Assembly (NCBI RefSeq): GCF_002483205.1
Contig: NZ_DLHM01000005.1
Coordinates: 1,004,451-1,068,450 of the forward strand
Length of the DNA stretch: 64,000 bases
Direction of reading: 5' to 3'
From: Flavihumibacter sp. UBA7668
GTDB taxonomy: Bacteria > Bacteroidota > Bacteroidia > Chitinophagales > Chitinophagaceae
Shown: one piece after another, positions 31,810 to 41,268 of the stretch
Layout of the letters: each line of letters starts with the position of its first letter
How positions within the stretch are numbered: the stretch's first letter is position 1
The notes under the pieces: generated by a model
The model's input: only the letters and a program-made list of their open reading frames with translations
The model's database searches: none
What the model was told of the DNA's origin: nothing
Made by a program: the position numbers and the translations under genes

Positions 31810-34800
31810 ATGAGAAAGCTTTTTTTGCTGCCTGCCCGGCGCAGGGTGCCTGCATTGCTTGGTGCATTGCTGGCGGCAACCCTCAGTCAGGCACAACCGA
31901 CTTTCCCGGTTAATGGCATTGCGGACGATAAGCCGTCCACCTACGCATTTACAAATGCAACCATCGTAGCACAATCGGGTTCTGTCTTATCCGCTGCCAC
32001 CATGGTGGTAAAAGAGGGAAAAATTTTGGCCATCGGTACCAATGTAACAGTTCCTAAAGAAGCCATGGTAGTGGATTGTAAAGGGAAATTTATTTACCCT
32101 TCCTTTATCGACATCTACTCCGATTATGGAATGCCCCCACTGGCTCCGGTTCAACGTCGCTTTAATTTTGGTGCACCGGCTCAGTTAACCTCCAATCAGA
32201 AAGGTGCCTATGGCTGGAATCAGGCCATTCGTTCTGATGTGCAGGCTGTAACCCTTTTCTCCGCAGATGAAGAAAAAGCAAAAACGCTGAGAGATCAGGG
32301 ATTTGGAACGGTGCTGACCCATGCAAAAGATGGGATTGCACGTGGAACCAGCACCCTGGTAACACTCGCAGATGATAAAGAAAATAAAACCATACTGAAG
32401 GAAAAAGTGGCTGCACATTATTCCTTTAGTAAAGGCTCTTCCACACAAACATATCCGAGTAGTTTGATGGGAACGATCGCGTTACTCAGGCAAAGTTTCC
32501 TGGACGCGCAATGGTATAAAAATAATGCTGCGAAAGAAGGACTGAATCTGAGTCTGCAGGCCTGGAATGAAAACCTTAGCCTGCCCCAGATCTTTGAAGC
32601 AAATGATAAATGGATGGCGCTACGTGCAGATAAAATTGGGGATGAATTTGGCGTTCAATATATCATTAAAGCTGGTGGAAATGAATACCAGCGTATTCAG
32701 GATATGGCAGACTCAAAAGCATCTTTTATTCTTTCGCTGAATTATCCGCAGGCAATGGATGTGGAAGATCCCAATGATGCCCGTTTTATTTCACTGGCAG
32801 ATATGAAACATTGGGAAATGGCCCCGGCCAATGCTGCAGCTTTTGAGAAGGCATCCATTCCTTTTGCATTGACTTCCGCAGACCTGCGCGACGCAAAACA
32901 ATTTATGGCCAATCTCCGTAAAGCCATTGAATTTGGATTGACAGAAAATAAAGCCCTGGATGCACTCACCAAAACACCGGCAACAATGTTGGGTGTATTT
33001 AATCAAGTTGGTAGCCTGGAACCAGGGAAGCTGGCGAATTTTATAATCACTAATGGTCCTGTATTTGCTGACAAAACAGTCATCCTTCAAAACTGGGTAC
33101 AGGGAAAAAAACATGGAGTTAAAGAAGATAACTGGAACAGTACAAATGGTGAATACCAATTGGCCCTGGTTGGCGCCAAAGGAACGCAGAATTATTCACT
33201 GCTTGTTAAGCCTGGTGGCACTGCTTCCGTGATTCAGAAAGATACACTGACCGGTAAATTCAGCTTTGATGGCAAAATGATTAAACTCAGTTTCCCTGAA
33301 TCCAAACAATCAAAGAAAACAATCCGGCTAAGTGGTGTAAGCCAGATCGATGGATGGCAGGGTACCGGTGAGGATGCTGATGGTGGCAAACTGTATTGGA
33401 CCGCCAAACTTCAGAAAGAAACTCCTGCAGTTGACAGCACCAGGAAAAAAACAGCGCCGCAGCTGTCCGCAATTCCTTATCCGTTTAATGGATACGGATT
33501 TGAAACAAGTCCGGTTCAACAAACGCTGCTCATTCGCAATGCAACTGTCTGGACCAACGAAAAAGAAGGAAAATTGGAAGGTGCAGATGTATTGATCAAG
33601 GGGGGTAAAATTGCCGCAGTTGGTAAAGGACTGTCTGATGCCGGCGCAACTATTGTTGATGGTACTGGTAAACATATTACTGCAGGAATCATAGATGAAC
33701 ATTCCCATATTGCAGCAGCTTCCATTAATGAAGGCGGACAATCGGTTACTTCTGAAGTTCGTATTGCAGATAACCTGAATCCGGATGATATCAATATTTA
33801 TCGCCAGTTAAGTGGCGGAGTTACGTCTTCCCATATTCTGCATGGTTCTGCCAATACAATAGGTGGACAAACGCAACTGATTAAGTTAAGATGGGGTGCC
33901 AATGCCGAAGGACTAAAATTCGCTAACTGGACACCACAAATCAAATTTGCGCTGGGTGAAAACGTAAAACGTTCCGGCTCCTCTGCAAACAATCGCTTCC
34001 CTGATTCAAGAATGGGAGTTGAAGAAGTTTTGATGGATGCGTTTACACGTGCCCGTGATTATGAAAAAGCTATTCAGGAAGCGTCTGTTGTTCCTAAAGG
34101 GAAAAAAGGCGCAGTTGCCAATCCCTGGTCAACTGTTCGTCGTGATCTTGAATTGGATGCGCTGGTGGAAATTCTAAATAAGAAACGATTCATTACCTGC
34201 CATTCCTATGTGCAAAGCGAAATTACAGCAGCCATCCGGGTAGGAGATAAGTTTGGATTCACCTTCAATACATTTACACATATACTGGAAGGTTATAAAG
34301 TGGCAGATAAAATGAAAGCACATGGCTCTAATGCCTCCACTTTCTCCGATTGGTGGAATTACAAAATGGAAGTAATAGATGCCATTCCGCAGAATGCTTC
34401 CATCATGCATGAAGTTGGATTAAATGTTGCCATCAACAGCGATGATGCTGAAATGGCACGCCGCCTTAATCAGGAAGCTGCTAAAAGCGTAAAATACGGC
34501 GGCATGAGTGAAGAAGATGCCCTGAAAATGGTAACCCTGAATCCGGCCAAAATGTTGCATGTGGAAGATCGTGTGGGCAGTATCAAAGTGGGCAAGGATG
34601 CAGATATCGTTGTTTGGACAGATCACCCGCTAAGTATCTATGCGAAGGCTGAAAAAACCATTGTGGATGGCATTGTTTATTTCGATCGCCAGAAAGATCA
34701 GGAATTGAGAAATAAAATAACAGCAGAAAGAAATCGCCTGGTTCAGAAAATGATTGGCGAGAAAAAATCCGGTTCGCCAATGGCTCCGGCCAGGGCAAGC

Positions 34801-34887
34801 ATGGAAATCATGCATACCTGCAGTGATCATGCACACAGCCATGGATTACTTGTTGTGGATGCTGATGAGATCAACGCTAATCAATAA
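31810..34887 (+). CDS. Secreted tandem amidohydrolase-domain protein
   Basis: The 1025-residue protein has a signal peptide (ending near LSQAQ, residue 29) and two amidohydrolase folds. The N-terminal one (about 45-430) has lost its first metal motif: where active enzymes have HxH, it reads FIYPSFIDIYSDY. The C-terminal one (about 575-995) keeps HSH in ITAGIIDEHSHIA, later histidines in ITCHSYVQSE and FTHILEGYKV, and the Asp in NVAINSDDAEMARR, so it is probably active. The C-terminus carries HTCSDHAHSHG, possibly metal binding. Related proteins are imidazolonepropionase/dipeptidase-like hydrolases. The downstream gene (12 bp away) encodes a related protein, so the two probably form a complex or pathway in the envelope. 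Confidence 0.88.
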   Translation: MRKLFLLPARRRVPALLGALLAATLSQAQPTFPVNGIADDKPSTYAFTNATIVAQSGSVLSAATMVVKEGKILAIGTNVTVPKEAMVVDCKGKFIYPSFIDIYSDYGMPPLAPVQRRFNFGAPAQLTSNQKGAYGWNQAIRSDVQAVTLFSADEEKAKTLRDQGFGTVLTHAKDGIARGTSTLVTLADDKENKTILKEKVAAHYSFSKGSSTQTYPSSLMGTIALLRQSFLDAQWYKNNAAKEGLNLSLQAWNENLSLPQIFEANDKWMALRADKIGDEFGVQYIIKAGGNEYQRIQDMADSKASFILSLNYPQAMDVEDPNDARFISLADMKHWEMAPANAAAFEKASIPFALTSADLRDAKQFMANLRKAIEFGLTENKALDALTKTPATMLGVFNQVGSLEPGKLANFIITNGPVFADKTVILQNWVQGKKHGVKEDNWNSTNGEYQLALVGAKGTQNYSLLVKPGGTASVIQKDTLTGKFSFDGKMIKLSFPESKQSKKTIRLSGVSQIDGWQGTGEDADGGKLYWTAKLQKETPAVDSTRKKTAPQLSAIPYPFNGYGFETSPVQQTLLIRNATVWTNEKEGKLEGADVLIKGGKIAAVGKGLSDAGATIVDGTGKHITAGIIDEHSHIAAASINEGGQSVTSEVRIADNLNPDDINIYRQLSGGVTSSHILHGSANTIGGQTQLIKLRWGANAEGLKFANWTPQIKFALGENVKRSGSSANNRFPDSRMGVEEVLMDAFTRARDYEKAIQEASVVPKGKKGAVANPWSTVRRDLELDALVEILNKKRFITCHSYVQSEITAAIRVGDKFGFTFNTFTHILEGYKVADKMKAHGSNASTFSDWWNYKMEVIDAIPQNASIMHEVGLNVAINSDDAEMARRLNQEAAKSVKYGGMSEEDALKMVTLNPAKMLHVEDRVGSIKVGKDADIVVWTDHPLSIYAKAEKTIVDGIVYFDRQKDQELRNKITAERNRLVQKMIGEKKSGSPMAPARASMEIMHTCSDHAHSHGLLVVDADEINANQ

Positions 34888-34899
34888 AGAGATCAACCA

Positions 34900-36210
34900 A
34901 TGACAAAAAATATAGTAACAATTATTGGAGCCTGCCTGCTTAGCGCAGCCTCCATTGCACAGGAAAATGTATATCCGGCTCCCGAATACAAGGGCTTGCT
35001 TTTCCTGAAAAATGCAACCGTTCATGTCGGCAACGGACAGGTACTTGAAAACACAACTATTCAAATATCAAATGGCAAGATTGAAAAAATTGGTCAGAAC
35101 CTGCCTATTCCAATGGATGATGTGAAAGTGTTTGATGTAAGCGGCAAGCATGTATATCCCGGTTTGATTCTGAGCAATTCTCAATTGGGATTGGTTGAAG
35201 TGAACAGTGTTCGTGCTACCATCGATCATAGCGAAATTGGTGATATCAATCCCTCCATTCGTTCCATTGTTGCCTACAATACCGATTCAAAAGTCATCAA
35301 TACATTGAAGACAAATGGAATTCTGATGGCGAATATTGTGCCCGGCGGCGGACTTATCAGCGGCTCCTCCTCCGTAGTACAACTGGATGCCTGGAATTGG
35401 GAAGATGCTGCTGTTAAAATGGAAAATGGTATTCATCTTCGGTTACCTTCCTTAATTAACCGGCCAAATCCCTTTGCCGCATTTTTTGGTCCTGCGCCTG
35501 CTGCAGATCCTGTTAAACGCGGACTGGAGCGGATTGATCTGATCAAGGCATTCTTTCGCGAAGCACAGGCTTATGCAAACGAACCCAAACATACCAGCAC
35601 CAATCTGAAATTCGAAGCAGTTAAAGGGCTGTTTAATAAATCGCAAAAACTCTTCGTTCATTGCGATATCGTAAAAGAAATGCTGGTGGCAATTGATTTT
35701 GCCAAAGAATTTGGAATGGATGTGGTGATCATGGGAGGCAGTGAGTCCTGGCAGATGGCAGATCTGCTAAAACAGAATAATATCGCTGTTGTACTGGCAC
35801 AAATGCACAGCCTTCCTACCATGATGGATGACGATGTTGATCAGCCCTACAAATCAGCCGTTGCCCTTCAGAAAGCCGGCGTGTTATATGCTATCAATGA
35901 TGAGGACGGCCAGACAAGAGGTCGTAACCTTGCTTTCAATGCTGGTACTTCCGTAGCTTACGGGCTTACAAAAGAACAGGCATTGCAGGCTATTACCTTA
36001 AATGCCGCCAAAATCCTTGGGGTTGAGAAGCAGGTTGGTTCCATCGAAGTAGGAAAAGATGCCAGCCTCATAGTGAGTGAAGGAGATATCCTGGATATCC
36101 GCTCCAGCATCATTTTACATGCTTTTATCCAGGGTCGAAAAGTTGATCTGACCGATAAGCATAAACAATTGGATGAGCGTTACAGAAAAAAATACGGGTT
36201 AACTAAATAA
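34900..36210 (+). CDS. Secreted amidohydrolase-like protein, probably catalytically inactive
   Basis: The 436-residue protein has a signal peptide (to SIAQ, about residue 20) and an amidohydrolase fold with the composite-domain strands at both ends (LLFLKNATVHVGNG and SIEVGKDASLIVSEGDIL). The first metal motif is gone: the equivalent of the HxH strand reads HVYPGLILSNSQLGL. A histidine remains in FVHCDIVKEM, and the usual Asp region reads YAINDEDGQTRG. It thus looks like a non-catalytic partner of the preceding protein, 12 bp upstream. A hairpin terminator follows 23 bp after the stop. Confidence 0.85.
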   Translation: MTKNIVTIIGACLLSAASIAQENVYPAPEYKGLLFLKNATVHVGNGQVLENTTIQISNGKIEKIGQNLPIPMDDVKVFDVSGKHVYPGLILSNSQLGLVEVNSVRATIDHSEIGDINPSIRSIVAYNTDSKVINTLKTNGILMANIVPGGGLISGSSSVVQLDAWNWEDAAVKMENGIHLRLPSLINRPNPFAAFFGPAPAADPVKRGLERIDLIKAFFREAQAYANEPKHTSTNLKFEAVKGLFNKSQKLFVHCDIVKEMLVAIDFAKEFGMDVVIMGGSESWQMADLLKQNNIAVVLAQMHSLPTMMDDDVDQPYKSAVALQKAGVLYAINDEDGQTRGRNLAFNAGTSVAYGLTKEQALQAITLNAAKILGVEKQVGSIEVGKDASLIVSEGDILDIRSSIILHAFIQGRKVDLTDKHKQLDERYRKKYGLTK

Positions 36211-36233
36211 ACGCTCGGTTGAATAGTAATTGG

Positions 36234-36262
36234 AAAAGGTAGCCTGCGGGTTACCTTTTCTG
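36234..36262 (+). terminator. Terminator of the amidohydrolase operon
   Basis: AAAAGGTAGCC and GGTTACCTTTT pair over 11 positions (one G-T) around TGCG, starting 23 bp after the stop, followed by CTGCTTT. The T-tract is partly inside the stem. The rest of 36263-36499 (237 bp) shows no gene or element I can support. Confidence 0.6.
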
Positions 36263-36499
36263 CTTTGGGGAATCAAGTAGTATATTCCATTTCGAATTAG
36301 TTGAATTTGGCTTTGCCAGACGGATTTCTGCCGCTGACCCAGTCGGGCCTGCGTCCTTTTCCTGGTTTTAAGCAGGTAAGGCTGCAATGCAACTAGCTAA
36401 GGCGGCAGCTTTTTTCTAATCTCCGGTTACATTTCTTTTTCTTGCGGCAACCTATGGATGATAGGATTCGTTTTGAATAAATCACCCAAAAAAATCAGT

Positions 36500-36946
36500 A
36501 TGAAAAAGCGTGGCCGTATTATTTTGTTTGCCTTTATATGCAGCTTGAGTCTGGTTGCCTGCGATCGGTCCGATGATGACGACGATGATCCAACTAATAC
36601 CCCTGCAAATTCAGTTACCAATTCATATCTCATCGCTGGGAGCTGGAAAGTAAGTCTGCTCACCGATGATGGCAGAGACGAAACCTCCGATTATGACGGT
36701 TATACCTTCGAATTTGCAGCAGATGGCAAACTAACCGCTTCAAAGTCTGGCATTACCACCAATGGAACCTGGCGTACCCAGCGCGATGATGGAAGCAATG
36801 AACTACTAATTCAACTTGTTACCACCGACAAAGATCTGGATGAATTAAACGACGACTGGGATATCGTCCTTAGCACCAATTCCAAAATTGAACTGCAGGA
36901 CGATAACGAGGAGCGTGACGAAAAACTCCACTTCACCAAAAAATAA
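36500..36946 (+). CDS. Small acidic lipoprotein, lipocalin-like
   Basis: From the start MKKRGRIILF the product is 148 residues with a lipoprotein signal ending in LVAC (lipobox, Cys17). An acidic stretch (DRSDDDDDD) right after the Cys resembles surface-export signals in Bacteroidota lipoproteins. The mature part reads IAGSWKVSLL, YTFEFAADGKLTA, TNGTWRT and KIELQDD, the strand pattern of lipocalin-like (META/DUF4923-type) barrels. An upstream in-frame ATG at 36458 would precede the basic n-region by 14 residues and is less likely. Ligand unknown. A long hairpin follows 7 bp after the stop. Confidence 0.8.
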   Translation: MKKRGRIILFAFICSLSLVACDRSDDDDDDPTNTPANSVTNSYLIAGSWKVSLLTDDGRDETSDYDGYTFEFAADGKLTASKSGITTNGTWRTQRDDGSNELLIQLVTTDKDLDELNDDWDIVLSTNSKIELQDDNEERDEKLHFTKK

Positions 36947-36953
36947 GCAAACT

Positions 36954-36998
36954 TTCACCCGACCGGTGCCACCCGACCGGCGGCACCGGTCGGGTGAA
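36954..36998. repeat. Long perfect intergenic hairpin, 17-bp arms
   Basis: Arms at 36954-36970 and 36982-36998 (TTCACCCGACCGGTGCC and its complement) are perfectly paired around an 11-nt loop that itself repeats ACCCGACCGG. No T-tract follows on either strand. It could be a REP-like element or a processing/stability hairpin between the lipoprotein and DUF5009 genes. Confidence 0.75.
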
Positions 36999-37030
36999 AA
37001 TTGGTATATTAGGGGGATAACCCTGAATGC

Positions 37031-38239
37031 ATGACCAAACCAACTGCAGGCCATCCGGCCATCCGGATTTTATCGATTGATGTGCTTCGCGCACTTACCA
37101 TGTTCGGAATGATTTTCGTAAACGATTTATGGTCGCTGAAGGATATCCCTTCATGGCTCGAACATGTTGCTGCAGATGCGGACGGAATGGGCCTGGCAGA
37201 TATCGTTTTTCCAGGTTTTCTCTTTATTGTAGGCATGTCTATTCCCTTCGCTATCAGAAATCGTCGCGCCAAAGGTGACACAACCAGCCAGCTTGCCATT
37301 CATATCCTGCAACGCGGTCTTGCACTCCTCTTAATGGGTGTCTTTCTCGTAAACGGAGAAAATATCAATGAAGCCGTAACCGGCATCTCAAGAGGCGGCT
37401 GGAATGTAATCAGTTGGATCGCCTTCATGGTTTTGTGGAATCAGTATCCCAAAAACTGGTCGAAGCCATTGATTCGCATTTTACAGGTGCTGGCTTTGCT
37501 AACCCTTGCATGGCTGGCCTTTATCTATCGGGGAGGCGCAACAGAAAATCTGGCGCGATTTACCACCTGGTGGTGGGGCATTCTTGGCTTAATCGGATGG
37601 GCCTACCTGGTCGCAGCCCTCTATTTCACTTATAGTGATGGAAAAATCCCGGTGCTTGCTGCCGGCGCTCTTGTTAGCATCCTTATTTGCGCAACACATC
37701 ATCTGGACGCTTTACCTCAAATCTCCCTCCTCAATAAAATTTTATCTCCCATCGGATTTGGTGCCATGACAGCTTTTACCCTTGGTGGAGCCTGGGCCTC
37801 CCAAGTCTTCTGGACATTAAATGGAAAAAATAAAAGCGCAACCAGTTTGCCTTTGCAATTTGGGCTGGCTGCGCTTGTATTATTAATTGCCGGATTTTTA
37901 ACCCGTCCACTATGGGGAATCTCAAAAATCCAGGCAACCCCCTCCTGGGTATTAATTTGTATCGCAATTATGCTGGTACTTTTCCTGCTGGTGTTTTGGT
38001 TGGTAGACCAAAAACAAAAATCCAACTGGTTTTCTCTTATCCGTCCGGCTGGAACCGACACCCTGCTCTGTTATTCACTTCCTTACTTCGCATACGCATT
38101 AATCCGGCCTTCTGGCTTGCATTTACCTGATTGGGCGCTTACCGGTGGCGTGGGATTACTAAAATCAATCCTGTTTTCATTATTGATCATCCAGTTAGCC
38201 GGCTTGTTAAGTAAAAAAGGTCTTCGATTGAAATTATAA
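37031..38239 (+). CDS. DUF5009 / heparan-alpha-glucosaminide acetyltransferase-like membrane protein
   Basis: The 402-residue multi-pass protein opens with the family signature ILSIDVLRALTMFGMIFVND, followed by DIVFPGFLFIVGMSIPFAI. About ten to eleven membrane helices run to the C-terminus. Relatives include the lysosomal HGSNAT enzyme and bacterial NagX-like proteins that move acetyl groups across membranes onto amino sugars. Acetylation of an envelope or imported sugar is inferred. It is separated from the upstream lipoprotein gene by the hairpin at 36954. Its last codons overlap the convergent phosphoesterase gene by 6 bp. Confidence 0.88.
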   Translation: MTKPTAGHPAIRILSIDVLRALTMFGMIFVNDLWSLKDIPSWLEHVAADADGMGLADIVFPGFLFIVGMSIPFAIRNRRAKGDTTSQLAIHILQRGLALLLMGVFLVNGENINEAVTGISRGGWNVISWIAFMVLWNQYPKNWSKPLIRILQVLALLTLAWLAFIYRGGATENLARFTTWWWGILGLIGWAYLVAALYFTYSDGKIPVLAAGALVSILICATHHLDALPQISLLNKILSPIGFGAMTAFTLGGAWASQVFWTLNGKNKSATSLPLQFGLAALVLLIAGFLTRPLWGISKIQATPSWVLICIAIMLVLFLLVFWLVDQKQKSNWFSLIRPAGTDTLLCYSLPYFAYALIRPSGLHLPDWALTGGVGLLKSILFSLLIIQLAGLLSKKGLRLKL

Positions 38240-39811
38240 TGGCTGCTCCACTTTAAAACCTGCTTTCGAATGAAAGGTTCTTCCAAAATAATCAGTAGCT
38301 CGAATTTCAATTTCATGATCACCCAGAGATAAATCAACTGGAAATCCAATCCTGAATAAATGCGTGGAGTTTTCCGGATTACTGGGGCGCTTTCCATTTA
38401 ACAAAGTGTCAGACAAATCCCATTTAAACACCGATTGTAAATAGGAGGGATCTGCATCCTCCACATAACTCATTTTTTTCCACTGACCCTGGTCGATTCT
38501 GCATTCCACAATAGATTCTCGATAGCCCATGAAAAAATTAACATGAATACCGGCAGATGTTCGCTGTTTAAAAGGAATTACTTTAGGTGCTGCAATTTCC
38601 ATCTGATAAGAAGCTGGTTGTCCGGCTACTTTATAATCAATCTTATATTGATTACCCTCAATCCGAAGAAAAGCATAACCTTTTGGTGTACCATCCCTCA
38701 TGGTGGAAATTGGTATGCCATCTTCATTCAATTCCCCTTTGTACCAATCTCCGGATGTAGTGCCTGCATTGAATTCATGATGCGGTTTTTCTCTGTCAAA
38801 TCCATCTGCTTTCCCAAAAAAATCGTTACGCTGCAAATGGGTATGCGCAGAGAGCGATAAGGTATTGGGATAAGCCTTCAATAATTCAAACAATCGATTC
38901 CGGTCGGCAGACCTGAATGCCTCCTCTGTATTTTTTAATGGGATATGAAAAGCTAGAACGATTAACCGATCTTTTGGAACAGTCTTTAAATCATTTTCAA
39001 TAAACTCCAATTGTGAATTGCGAAAACCACCCCAGTATCCTTTGCCATCTCTGGGATCCGGATACAAGATATCATCCAGTATAATGAAATGCGCCTTGCC
39101 TACATTATAAGAATAATTTGCCGGACCGAAATTTCTTTCAAAAGTTTCATCAGATAAGGAATCAGCGGTGGCATCATAGTTCATGTCATGATTTCCCATC
39201 AGATTATACCAGGGAATTCCAATTTTCTGCGTTGCTTTTATATAAGGATTATGCAGATCCAGATGGTCGCCTACCAGATCACCTAAACTTAAACCAAATA
39301 CAGCTTCTTTTGACCCTTCCAGTTCAGCTACAATACCTTTTGCAAAATACGCCACTTCCTGCTCTGTATAGGGTTGCGGGTCGCCAAAAATAAGCGCCGT
39401 ATAGGCATCCGGCTCAGGCTGCGCAATCAGTGGGAAATCAATCGATCCCGGCATAGCACCAGTTGGCTCAACCCCTTTGTATTTACTGCCAGCTGGTGAT
39501 CCTCCCGGTTTGTGATTGTAAAAAAACTGTGGCTGATTGAATTCATTAACCGGACACCTGTATTGTGCTGGTTTTATAACAAAGATGATCTGATCGGATG
39601 ATACCGGAATTTCATAGAATCCTGCCTTATTGGTTTGTACCACCTGGATGCCATTGGAAACGGCTACTCCTTCAATTCCTTTTTCTTTTTTATCGCGCTT
39701 ATTGTTTTTGTTGCCGTCTTCATATACATATCCTTTGGCTATTGTTTGTGCCAGTCCGGCATAGGTAAACAAGCAAAATAATAGGCAACTGCTGATTTGT
39801 TTGTAATTCAT
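38234..39811 (-). CDS. Secreted calcineurin-like metallophosphoesterase
   Basis: The product (525 residues from this start, MNYKQISSC) has a signal peptide (to about 22). An N-terminal SdrB-like/metallophosphoesterase-N beta domain (25-110) contains DGNKNNKRDKKEKGIEGV. The catalytic domain (about 125-360) has metal motifs FGDPQPY, LSLGDLVGD, LMGNHDMNYD, LAFHIPL and LSAHTHLQRN. A C-terminal beta domain (about 400-525) completes the known three-part architecture. It is the last gene of the fecR-susC-susD operon, 5 bp after susD, so it probably removes phosphate from the imported ligand outside or in the periplasm. An upstream ATG at 39832 would overlap susD and spoil the signal peptide. Confidence 0.9.
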   Translation of the reverse strand: MNYKQISSCLLFCLFTYAGLAQTIAKGYVYEDGNKNNKRDKKEKGIEGVAVSNGIQVVQTNKAGFYEIPVSSDQIIFVIKPAQYRCPVNEFNQPQFFYNHKPGGSPAGSKYKGVEPTGAMPGSIDFPLIAQPEPDAYTALIFGDPQPYTEQEVAYFAKGIVAELEGSKEAVFGLSLGDLVGDHLDLHNPYIKATQKIGIPWYNLMGNHDMNYDATADSLSDETFERNFGPANYSYNVGKAHFIILDDILYPDPRDGKGYWGGFRNSQLEFIENDLKTVPKDRLIVLAFHIPLKNTEEAFRSADRNRLFELLKAYPNTLSLSAHTHLQRNDFFGKADGFDREKPHHEFNAGTTSGDWYKGELNEDGIPISTMRDGTPKGYAFLRIEGNQYKIDYKVAGQPASYQMEIAAPKVIPFKQRTSAGIHVNFFMGYRESIVECRIDQGQWKKMSYVEDADPSYLQSVFKWDLSDTLLNGKRPSNPENSTHLFRIGFPVDLSLGDHEIEIRATDYFGRTFHSKAGFKVEQPL

Positions 39812-39816
39812 ATAAT

Positions 39817-41250
39817 TTAGTTTTCCCACCATCCTTTAATATTGATATTGTCTCCACCCATTCTCTCTACGGCCTTATTGTAATTTTCCGTATTGGTAGA
39901 TCGAATGGCAATCGGATAATAATACCGTACCGGCATTTTCTGCTCGTTAACCATCCCTGCTCCTTTGGGTAATTCAGGAAATCCGGTCCTTCTGTATTCA
40001 AACCATTGCTGGAAATCTACAAAATAAAGACTAAAATATTTTTGCCGGTGAATCCGTTGCAAACTGCCATCAAATGCTGCTTCCGGATTGTCGAAATAGG
40101 TGGCAGGCAAGCTGGCTCCCCATTGTTCCACCGCCGCCTTTGTTCCTTTTTCATAAGCGATTTTTGCATTGGCTAAATCATCTGATAAGATTGCCAGCTC
40201 GGCTTTTATAAATTCAACCTCAGCATAGGGCATAATTGGACAAATCATCGGGGCTGTTACCAGCGCAATATTCAGGTTGGATGGGATGTAATCAAACTGA
40301 CTCTCGGACCCGTCAAATCCGCTTGGAATTCCCATATAGCCTATTGTTGCAGAGCCACTGGCATTTCTGGCCTGTGTGCAGAATTTTTCCCTTCTCGGAT
40401 CTTCCATCGCATTTAATTCATCTGTAAAGAATTTACCGATTGCTCGGAAAGTGGTGAAATCAACCGCTCTTCCCCAGGGGGATAAAAACGGCGTTACACC
40501 TGATAATTTCAAAATTGCCGCATCCTCATTGCTGGTGAAAACAGGATAGGTGGCGGGGTCTGCAAGCATGGTTTGTAATTGCGCCAGACTATTCATTTCC
40601 GGTTTGCCAGATACACGTAATAACAAACGCATCCTTAAAGAATTCGTGAATTTCTTCCATCGGCTAACATTGTTTCCCATCAGGATATCCGTTCCAAAAT
40701 TCATGGCTTTAGTTGTGTTATACAATGTATTTGCCTGTTCCAAATCAGCCAGGATTCGGGTATAAACTTCCTGTTGGGTGTTGAAAGCCGGACGAAAAAT
40801 TCCTTCGTCCCCTCTTGCTGCTTCATCCATTGGAATATCTCCGAAACAATCAGTTGTATTGGAAAGAATCCAGGCCTTTAATGTTAACGCAATAGCCTGG
40901 TAATTTCCATCTTCCAGCGCCAGCGCCGCATTGTACATTTCTTTTACATTTGTCAGCCAGCGATAGTAGGTATTCCAGGTGGATGCACCTGCATTTTCAG
41001 AGATATCATACCGGTGAACACCTCCTGCCACACTCGGGTAAGGTAGCGAAACCTGCATCAGGTTAAAAGTGAAATCATCCGCTTTGCCCATATTAAAGGC
41101 TGTTACCGAATATAAAATTGGATTGAGAAGGGTACCCGGACTAATCTGGCTGATACGATTAGGATCCGTATTGATTTCATCAAAATTCTTGGTGCAGGAA
41201 ATCAGGCTGATCAAAGAAGCTACAAGAATGCTTATTCTAAACTGTTTCAT
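39817..41250 (-). CDS. SusD/RagB-type nutrient-binding lipoprotein (SusD-like 2)
   Basis: The 477-residue protein has a lipoprotein signal with lipobox LISC (Cys19) and the family opening TKNFDEINTDPNRISQISPG, then TPR-like helices. Characteristic segments are TDCFGDIPMDEAARG, WKKFTNSLRMRLLLRVSG and the C-terminal FSLYFVDFQQWFEYRRTGFP. It belongs to the SusD-like 2 branch, which often pairs with TonB transporters for peptides or small glycans. It lies 18 bp after susC in the operon, so the SusC/SusD pair forms the outer-membrane uptake complex. The cargo cannot be told from sequence. Confidence 0.93.
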   Translation of the reverse strand: MKQFRISILVASLISLISCTKNFDEINTDPNRISQISPGTLLNPILYSVTAFNMGKADDFTFNLMQVSLPYPSVAGGVHRYDISENAGASTWNTYYRWLTNVKEMYNAALALEDGNYQAIALTLKAWILSNTTDCFGDIPMDEAARGDEGIFRPAFNTQQEVYTRILADLEQANTLYNTTKAMNFGTDILMGNNVSRWKKFTNSLRMRLLLRVSGKPEMNSLAQLQTMLADPATYPVFTSNEDAAILKLSGVTPFLSPWGRAVDFTTFRAIGKFFTDELNAMEDPRREKFCTQARNASGSATIGYMGIPSGFDGSESQFDYIPSNLNIALVTAPMICPIMPYAEVEFIKAELAILSDDLANAKIAYEKGTKAAVEQWGASLPATYFDNPEAAFDGSLQRIHRQKYFSLYFVDFQQWFEYRRTGFPELPKGAGMVNEQKMPVRYYYPIAIRSTNTENYNKAVERMGGDNINIKGWWEN

Positions 41251-41268
41251 TTTCTCAGATTAAAAGGA

